Source: Chloroflexota bacterium
Lineage (GTDB): Bacteria > Chloroflexota > UBA11872
Reading direction: 5' to 3'
NCBI GenBank assembly: GCA_022824865.1
Contig: JAJDZD010000022.1
Span: 100,115-164,114 of the forward strand
DNA: 64,000 nt
Below, piece after piece: positions 58,730 to 64,000 of this stretch; within the stretch, counting starts at the first letter, position 1, and every line of letters starts with the position of its first letter. A model generated the notes under the pieces. That model was not told the DNA's origin, ran no database searches, and saw nothing but the letters and a program-made list of their open reading frames with translations. Both the position numbers and the translations under genes were made by a program.

Positions 58730-59908
58730 TCAGGCGCCTCGTGCGGCGTCGAGCGCATCCAGACCTTCGTCGAGTTCATCCACGCTGATCGTCAGCGGCG
58801 GCACGATGCGGATCGTCTCCGGTCCGGCCTTGATCAGCAGCAGTCCATCGCTGCGAGCCTTCTCCACCACCTCTGTCGCCACGTCCTCCGACTCCAGGTC
58901 GAAGCCGACCATCAGCCCCAGACCGCGCACGCCGGTGACACGGGCGCCCTGCTCGGCGCTGGCCCGCAGACGCGCCCGCACGTGCTCGCCCTTCGCCTGC
59001 ACTTCATCCAGAAAACCGGCAGCCAGCACTCGATCCAGCACCACCCGCGCCGCAGCGCAGGCAACCGGACTGCCGCCGAATGTGGATCCGTGCTCACCCG
59101 GCGCCAGCACGCTCACGGCCTCGCTGCTGAGGACGGCGCCGATCGGCAAGCCGCCGCCGAGGCCCTTGGCCAGACCGATCAGGTCGGGGGTGACGCCAAA
59201 GTTCTCGTAGCCGAACAGGCGACCCGTGCGCCCGATGCCAGTCTGGACCTCGTCGAAGATCAGCAGCACGCCATGCTCGTCGCAGACCCGGCGCAGACCT
59301 TGCACGTAGTCCACGTCGGCCATGCGTACGCCGCTCTCGCCCTGGACCAGTTCGACCATTACGGCGGCAGTTGACGGCGAAATCGAGTCGTCCACGGCAT
59401 CCAGATCGTTCAACGGCACGTGCGTGAATCCTGAGGGCATGGGCGCAAACGGCTCCTGGTAAGCCGGAGTACCAGTCGCCGCCGTGGTGGCGATCGTGCG
59501 GCCGTGGAATCCGTGCTCCGCCGTGATGACTTCGTAGGCGCCATCGCGCTGCGTGCGCCCCCACTTGCGAGCGATCTTCAGGCAGGTCTCGCTGGCTTCG
59601 GCGCCGCTGTTGACGAAGAACACGCGGTCCAGCGCCGAGTTGTCCACTAGGCGCTGCGCAACCTCAAGCTGCGGCGTCGTGTAGAACAGGTTGGAAATGT
59701 GCGCCAGGGACCGAACTTGCTCCGCCACCGCGTCGCACAACTCGGGATCGCCGTGGCCCAGCGTGGTGACGGCAATGCCGGCGGTGAAGTCCAGGTACGA
59801 ATTGCCCTCGTCGTCCCACAGGCGCGACCCCTCACCGCGCACCAGCGTCACCGGAAAGCGGCGAAACGCCTGGTGGTAATAGCGCGCTTCCAGCTCTTGC
59901 CAGCCCAT
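58730..59908 (-). CDS. argD: Acetylornithine aminotransferase
   Basis: A 392-residue class III PLP aminotransferase. Key blocks: YLDFTAGIAVTTLGHGDPEL, FFVNSGAEASETCLKIARKW, HGFHGRTIATTAATG, the Asp in LLIFDEVQTGIGRTGRLF and the PLP lysine in LAKGLGGGLPIGAVL, then GEHGSTFGGSPVACAAA. It converts N-acetylglutamate semialdehyde to N-acetylornithine. Position in the argC-J-B-D-H run supports the arginine role over the lysine or GABA paralogues. Confidence 0.92.
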   Translation of the reverse strand: MGWQELEARYYHQAFRRFPVTLVRGEGSRLWDDEGNSYLDFTAGIAVTTLGHGDPELCDAVAEQVRSLAHISNLFYTTPQLEVAQRLVDNSALDRVFFVNSGAEASETCLKIARKWGRTQRDGAYEVITAEHGFHGRTIATTAATGTPAYQEPFAPMPSGFTHVPLNDLDAVDDSISPSTAAVMVELVQGESGVRMADVDYVQGLRRVCDEHGVLLIFDEVQTGIGRTGRLFGYENFGVTPDLIGLAKGLGGGLPIGAVLSSEAVSVLAPGEHGSTFGGSPVACAAARVVLDRVLAAGFLDEVQAKGEHVRARLRASAEQGARVTGVRGLGLMVGFDLESEDVATEVVEKARSDGLLLIKAGPETIRIVPPLTISVDELDEGLDALDAARGA

Positions 59909-59960
59909 GCGTCGTTCAGCCTCGGGAGGGGTCGAACGGCAGTCGCCGTTCCGACTCGGA

Positions 59961-60728
59961 TTATAGGGACGCGGCTTCGGCCCTCACCTGGGTACCGCCG
60001 CCGGTCGGGTCCAGGGCACGCCTCAGTGCATGGCTTCGCGATCCGTTGGCAATGCAGACCCTGCCCACTTCACCGAGCAAGGCCACGGCGGACCGGACCT
60101 TTGGGACCATCCCACCCGCAATCACCTCGTCCCCGATCAAGCGCTCGGCGCCAACCGGATCCAGGTGCGCCAGCACCTCGCCATCCGCGCCTTTGACACC
60201 GTCCACGTCGGTCAGAAACACCAGGGCCGCGGCCCGCGTGGCGCTCGCCAACGCCCCCGCGATGTCGTCACCGTTCACGTTATACAGCGACCCGCGATCG
60301 TCGACACCGAGCGGCGAAACCACCGGCACATGTCCCCCGGACGTCAGGTCATCGAGAATTGTCGTATTCACCGTTTGAACGCGACCCACCCAGCCAAGCT
60401 CCGGCGATGCCTGTTGTACGCCCACCACGCCGCCGTCCGGTCCGCTGATGCCCACCGCGGAGACTCCGGCCTGTTGCAGCGCGCCAACAACGGCCGGCGC
60501 CACCAGCCCACGAAACACCAGCACCGCGTCGTCCCGCGTCTGGTCGTCGGTCACGCGCAGGCCGTTATGCCAGGTAGTCTTGCGTTTCCTCGCCGCTTGC
60601 CAGGCCGTCAGTTCGTCACCGCCGCCATGGGCGATAACGACCCGCACGCCGGCATCGACCAGGGCCCGCACATCCGTGCCGACTCGTCCCGCGGCCATGT
60701 CCGCCGTCCCGCCGATCTTCACGACCAC
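59961..60728 (-). CDS. argB: Acetylglutamate kinase-type amino acid kinase
   Basis: A 255-residue amino-acid-kinase-fold protein. VVKIGGTADMAAGRVGTDVR opens the P-site and VVIAHGGGDELTAWQAARKR is the glycine loop. LYNVNGDDIAGALASATRAA is the acetylglutamate signature, followed by LTDVDGVKGADGEVLAHLDP. It shares features with the LysZ/ArgB branch (VTDDQTRDDAV), so action on a carrier-bound substrate cannot be excluded. The arg context makes N-acetylglutamate most likely. The start is uncertain: GTG 60728 has no good ribosome-binding site. Confidence 0.88.
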   Translation of the reverse strand: MVVKIGGTADMAAGRVGTDVRALVDAGVRVVIAHGGGDELTAWQAARKRKTTWHNGLRVTDDQTRDDAVLVFRGLVAPAVVGALQQAGVSAVGISGPDGGVVGVQQASPELGWVGRVQTVNTTILDDLTSGGHVPVVSPLGVDDRGSLYNVNGDDIAGALASATRAAALVFLTDVDGVKGADGEVLAHLDPVGAERLIGDEVIAGGMVPKVRSAVALLGEVGRVCIANGSRSHALRRALDPTGGGTQVRAEAASL

Positions 60729-60784
60729 GTAGCGGCCGGTCAGATCAGGCGTGGCTGTTGAATCGGATTCGAGATTGCCGGCGC

Positions 60785-62014
60785 TCAGGTCATGTACTCC
60801 GCGTTGATCGCCACGTACTCCGCCGAGAGGTCCCCGCCCCAGGCCGTTGCCCTCGCCTCGCCCTGGTTCAGTGCCACCTCAATCGTGACGTCGGGCTGCC
60901 GGAAATGCTCGGCAACCAACGACTCCTCGTATACCGCGGGGGCTCCCTCGCGGACGACCTGCGTGTCGCCGATCCAGATGTCGAGCAAGTCCGGGTCGAA
61001 CACGGCGCCGCTATTACCCAGGGCCATCACAATCCGGCCCCAGTTCGGGTCGCCGCCGTGAATCGCGGTCTTCACCAGCGACGATGTCGTGACCGCGCGC
61101 GCCGCCGTACGCGCCGTGGCGTCGTCCGACGCTCCACGCACCGTCACGGCGAAGACCTTCGTCACACCCTCGCCCCCGCGCACGATCTCCTTCGCCAACC
61201 ACCGGCACACCGCCTGCAAACCGCGCGTAAACGCTTTCGCGTCAGAGGTGCCTTCCTGGATCAAGCCGGTCTCGCTGGCGCCGTTGGCCAGCAGCAGTGC
61301 GGTATCGCTTGTCGACTGATCGCCGTCGATGCTGAGCAGATTGAAGGAGTCGGCCACGGTCTCGCTCAGCAGCCGCTGCAACGTGCCGCCTTCCAGCTCG
61401 GCGTCTGTTGTCATGAATACGAACATCGTCGCCATGTTCGGATGCACCATGCCGGCGCCCTTCGCCGCGCCGGCGATTCGAATGGCGCCGCCGGACACCG
61501 GAACCTCAATGGCCAGCGTCTTTGGGCCGATATCTGTCGTCAGCATGGCCCGCGCGACCGCCTCACCCGCGTCAGGCGTCAGTTCCAGCGCCTCAACCCC
61601 CGCCAGGATCTTTGGCATCGGCAGGTGGAATCCAATCACGCCCGTCGACGCAACGAGAATCTCATCGGCCGGCACGCCGAATCGGCTGGCAAAGGCGTCA
61701 ATGAACGCCAGCCCATCGGCCCGCCCGCGGGCGCCAGTAAACACGTTCGAGTTGCCGCTGTTGAAGACGATGCCGCGGGCCGGCTTCCGGGCGAGACGCT
61801 CCTTGTTGATCGTTACCGAGGCTCCATACACGCGGTTGGTCGTAAAGGTCGCTGCCGACTGACAGGGCGTGTGCGTGCTTAGGATCGCGCCCAGATCCAG
61901 CGCCCCCGTAGCCTTGATTCCAGCGGTCACGCCGCCACCCACGAACCCTCGCGGCGCCAGCGTGCCCCCGGGAATGACCCGAAAGCCGTCAAGTTCCGCA
62001 GGTGGCTCGTGCAT
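60785..62014 (-). CDS. argJ: Bifunctional ornithine acetyltransferase / N-acetylglutamate synthase
   Basis: A 409-residue Ntn-type enzyme. The self-cleavage site is in KGAGMVHPNMATMFVF, with cleavage expected between Ala and Thr, giving alpha and beta subunits. Other blocks are FTTNRVYGASVTINKERLAR, GIVFNSGNSNVFTG, STGVIGFHLPMPKI and TAIHGGDPNWGRIVMALG. It recycles the acetyl group from acetylornithine to glutamate, replacing argA/argE. The ATG directly follows the argC stop (TAG-ATG). Confidence 0.93.
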   Translation of the reverse strand: MHEPPAELDGFRVIPGGTLAPRGFVGGGVTAGIKATGALDLGAILSTHTPCQSAATFTTNRVYGASVTINKERLARKPARGIVFNSGNSNVFTGARGRADGLAFIDAFASRFGVPADEILVASTGVIGFHLPMPKILAGVEALELTPDAGEAVARAMLTTDIGPKTLAIEVPVSGGAIRIAGAAKGAGMVHPNMATMFVFMTTDAELEGGTLQRLLSETVADSFNLLSIDGDQSTSDTALLLANGASETGLIQEGTSDAKAFTRGLQAVCRWLAKEIVRGGEGVTKVFAVTVRGASDDATARTAARAVTTSSLVKTAIHGGDPNWGRIVMALGNSGAVFDPDLLDIWIGDTQVVREGAPAVYEESLVAEHFRQPDVTIEVALNQGEARATAWGGDLSAEYVAINAEYMT

Positions 62015-63046
62015 CTACGGGTGACTCGGCGGAATCGCCAGGCCGACCTGCTCGTCGATCCCCACCATCACGTTCGCGTTCTGGACCGCGCTGCCAGCCG
62101 CGCCTTTGCCAAGGTTGTCGATCGCGGCCATCGCCACCAGCGTCTGCGTCGCCTCGTCCACCGTCCAATGCACAAAGGCATGGTTCCCGCCGGATGTCCA
62201 CTTGGTGTGCGGCGGCACGCCCGCCAGGTGCACGAACGGCTCGTCCTCATAGGCGTCGCGGTACGCCTGCTCGACTTGCGGCGGCGCGACAGCTTCATTC
62301 AGCGCCCCGTACGCCGTAATCAGGATGCCCCGCGTCATCGGCACCAGGTGCGGCGCGAACGTCACCTCGACCGGCGTCCCGCCAATGTCGCTCAACTCCT
62401 GCGCGATTTCCGGACTCTGGTAGTGGTCCGCCACCCGATAGGCCGACGAATCTTCATTGATCTCGGAGAACCCGTAGGCGGCCGACGCCGAACGCCCGGC
62501 TCCGGATACGCCGGTCTTCGAGTCCACCATCACGTGTCCGTCCAGCAAGCCGGCGCTCGCAGCCGGCGCCAGCGCCAGCGCCGCCGTGATCGCATGACAA
62601 CCCGGATTGGCCACCAGGTCGGTCTCGCGAATGTGTTCGCGATGCCACTCCGTCAGCCCGTATACGGCCGAATCGATCCATTCCGGCGCCGCGTGCTCCA
62701 CGCCGTGCCAGCGCAGGTAGTCCGCCGGATCTCGCAACCTGAAATCCGAACTGACGTCGATGCAACGAATCCCGTCGTCGAGAAACGGCGCCAGCTGCGC
62801 CGCCGACGCCTTGTGCGGCAGGCACGAGATCACCAGGTCGGCGCTCCCGTTCAACTCGGGCGTCAGCTCCAGGTCGGCGTAGGCGGCCCGGCCGCTGGCG
62901 CGCATCCACGGAAACACCTCGTGCAGACGGCGTCCGGCCTGGCTGCGGGCGGTGGCGCCGACGATTTCGAACTCCGGGTGGACGGCCAAATAGCGAACCA
63001 GTTCGCCGCCGGAATACCCGGTCGCGTTGAGAATTCCTATGCGCAT
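62015..63046 (-). CDS. argC: N-acetyl-gamma-glutamyl-phosphate reductase
   Basis: A 343-residue NADPH enzyme. The Rossmann start is IGILNATGYSGGELVRYLAV. Further blocks are DLVISCLPHKASA and CIDVSSDFRLRD. The catalytic Cys is in VANPGCHAITAALALAP. Then follow SKTGVSGAGRSASAAYGFSE, FAPHLVPMTRGIL and KGAAGSAVQNANVM. ATG 63046 is used because GAGG lies five bases before it; a GTG two codons earlier overlaps that site. First gene of the arginine run. Confidence 0.93.
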   Translation of the reverse strand: MRIGILNATGYSGGELVRYLAVHPEFEIVGATARSQAGRRLHEVFPWMRASGRAAYADLELTPELNGSADLVISCLPHKASAAQLAPFLDDGIRCIDVSSDFRLRDPADYLRWHGVEHAAPEWIDSAVYGLTEWHREHIRETDLVANPGCHAITAALALAPAASAGLLDGHVMVDSKTGVSGAGRSASAAYGFSEINEDSSAYRVADHYQSPEIAQELSDIGGTPVEVTFAPHLVPMTRGILITAYGALNEAVAPPQVEQAYRDAYEDEPFVHLAGVPPHTKWTSGGNHAFVHWTVDEATQTLVAMAAIDNLGKGAAGSAVQNANVMVGIDEQVGLAIPPSHP

Positions 63047-63105
63047 ACGCACCTCGCCTGGGAGAAGCGATTATATGGACGCTCGGCGCCCGCGCCGCAG
63101 GTTTT

Positions 63106-63915
63106 TCAGGCGTGCAGCGTAAGCAACAGGATCAGCGCCAGGGAACCGGCGCCCACGCGGTAGGCCGCAAACGCGATCAGGCTGTGTCGAGCGACGAATC
63201 GCAGCAGCCAGCGCACGGCTGCTGCCCCCACCACTGCCGCGACAAGCGTCGCCCCGATTAGCAGCGAGATGTCGCCGATCGAGTTGCCGCTGATCGCCAC
63301 GTCCAAAAACTGAACCAGACCCGCACCCGCCACTGCCGGCGCCAGCAGGAACAGCGAAAACCTGGCGGCGGCCTCACGCTCCACGCCCAGACCTCGCGCC
63401 ACCGTCATCGTGATACCTGCCCGCGACACCCCGGGAACCAGTGCCGCGAACTGCGACAAGCCAACCGCGACCCAGAGCGCGAACGGCGTGGAGGCTAAGT
63501 CGTGGCGACTGGTACCGAAGCGGTCGGCCGCCGCAAGGCCCAGTCCAAACACGATCAGCAGCACCGCCGCCAGCGTCGGGTCGCGCAGCGTAGTCAGCCA
63601 ACCCCGCAGCGGCAGCGCAATCAGGCCGATCAACAAGGTCGATCCAACCAGCGCCGCCAGAAGCCGACGGGCCAGCTCCACGGAGTCCCCCCGGCCGATC
63701 ACGCCGCGCGCCAGCCAGACCCAGTCGGACCAGAGCGCGATAACCAGTGCCAGACCGGTCCCCACGTGCAGCGCCACCGACAACGTAAGCCCCGTCAGAA
63801 ACGGATCGGACCAGCCGGCCAGGGCCGGGACCAGCACCAGGTGGCCTGAACTGCTGACCGGCAGAAACTCGGTCAGCGCCTGGACCGCCGCCAGGATGAT
63901 CACCTCGCCCCACAT
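63106..63915 (-). CDS. uppP: Undecaprenyl-diphosphatase
   Basis: A 269-residue membrane protein with about eight helices. The two catalytic blocks are LTEFLPVSSSGHLVLVPAL and LVPGVSRAGITMTVARGLGV. UppP removes a phosphate from undecaprenyl diphosphate, recycling the lipid carrier used for peptidoglycan and polysaccharides. It lies 59 bases upstream of argC, on the same strand. The neighbouring GT2 and GT4 genes may use the same carrier, which is an inference. Confidence 0.92.
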   Translation of the reverse strand: MWGEVIILAAVQALTEFLPVSSSGHLVLVPALAGWSDPFLTGLTLSVALHVGTGLALVIALWSDWVWLARGVIGRGDSVELARRLLAALVGSTLLIGLIALPLRGWLTTLRDPTLAAVLLIVFGLGLAAADRFGTSRHDLASTPFALWVAVGLSQFAALVPGVSRAGITMTVARGLGVEREAAARFSLFLLAPAVAGAGLVQFLDVAISGNSIGDISLLIGATLVAAVVGAAAVRWLLRFVARHSLIAFAAYRVGAGSLALILLLTLHA

Positions 63916-64000
63916 GGGTCAGCCGACCCAGCGAGACGCCGGTGCGCACCCTGGCGGGCGGCCCAGTGTCAAAGCGTCTAGATGAATACCGGAGCGAGCA
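63916..64000. other. 5' flank of uppP
   Basis: The last 85 bases before the window edge. They should hold part of the promoter for uppP and possibly for the arginine run. No gene or clear promoter hexamers are seen. Confidence 0.3.

Overview
The window is a high-GC, densely coded bacterial chromosome segment with about 50 protein genes. I saw no rRNA, tRNA, CRISPR array or intact mobile element. Gene content and style (three coupled beta-propeller lipoproteins, two carrying plant-type leucine-rich repeats; mitochondrial-type aconitase; families of short dispersed intergenic repeats; NrdR; ClpC; AccA/AccD) suggest a member of the Chloroflexota, perhaps a marine or host-associated lineage. That placement is inference from style, not from a marker gene.

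Layout. 1-4.2 kb: tandem Cache-like protein (cut by the window edge), SnoaL-like protein, HD-domain protein, an arsenate reductase/LMW phosphatase coupled to a membrane-anchored protein, and a Tat-exported L,D-transpeptidase. 4.3-9.1 kb: tandemly duplicated five-bladed-propeller glycosidase-like genes, an SDR oxidoreductase and a DUF6159-type membrane protein. 9.2-10.7 kb: a thioredoxin-NHL protein (NHLRC2-like) whose active site is read through an in-frame TGA, best explained as selenocysteine. 11-22.6 kb: MFS exporter, transketolase-like ThDP enzyme, RelE/XRE toxin-antitoxin pair, three tandem Nudix paralogues, TrpRS, soluble transhydrogenase and aconitase, with repeat-rich spacers. 22.9-26.4 kb: a solitary phage tape-measure-like gene and an atypical alpha/beta hydrolase.

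26.4-37.1 kb is the most unusual part: a minus-strand cassette in which most neighbouring genes are joined by four-base GTGA overlaps. It holds a large fibronectin-III/zinc-metalloprotease protein, three paralogous PD40-type beta-propeller lipoproteins (two ending in plant-type LRRs behind an LRRNT-like cap), two reduced copies of the protease C-terminus, and a final secreted protein of unknown function. It looks like repeated duplication and erosion of a protease-plus-propeller unit and may be a cell-surface recognition or processing system.

37.1-44 kb (plus strand): a strongly pyrimidine-biased 0.6-kb spacer, a pilin-like small membrane protein, ClpC, ComF, AccD, AccA and a VapBC-type pair. 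44-52.8 kb: metallophosphoesterase, alpha/beta hydrolase, an NrdR with two zinc ribbons, VOC protein, sugar nucleotidyltransferase, methyltransferase, Gfo/Idh/MocA oxidoreductase and a glycosidase-cytochrome c fusion. 52.8-63.9 kb (minus strand): bifunctional-nuclease-like protein, aspartate kinase, two glycosyltransferases, and an arginine-biosynthesis run read argC-argJ-argB-argD-argH, with an undecaprenyl-diphosphatase gene upstream.
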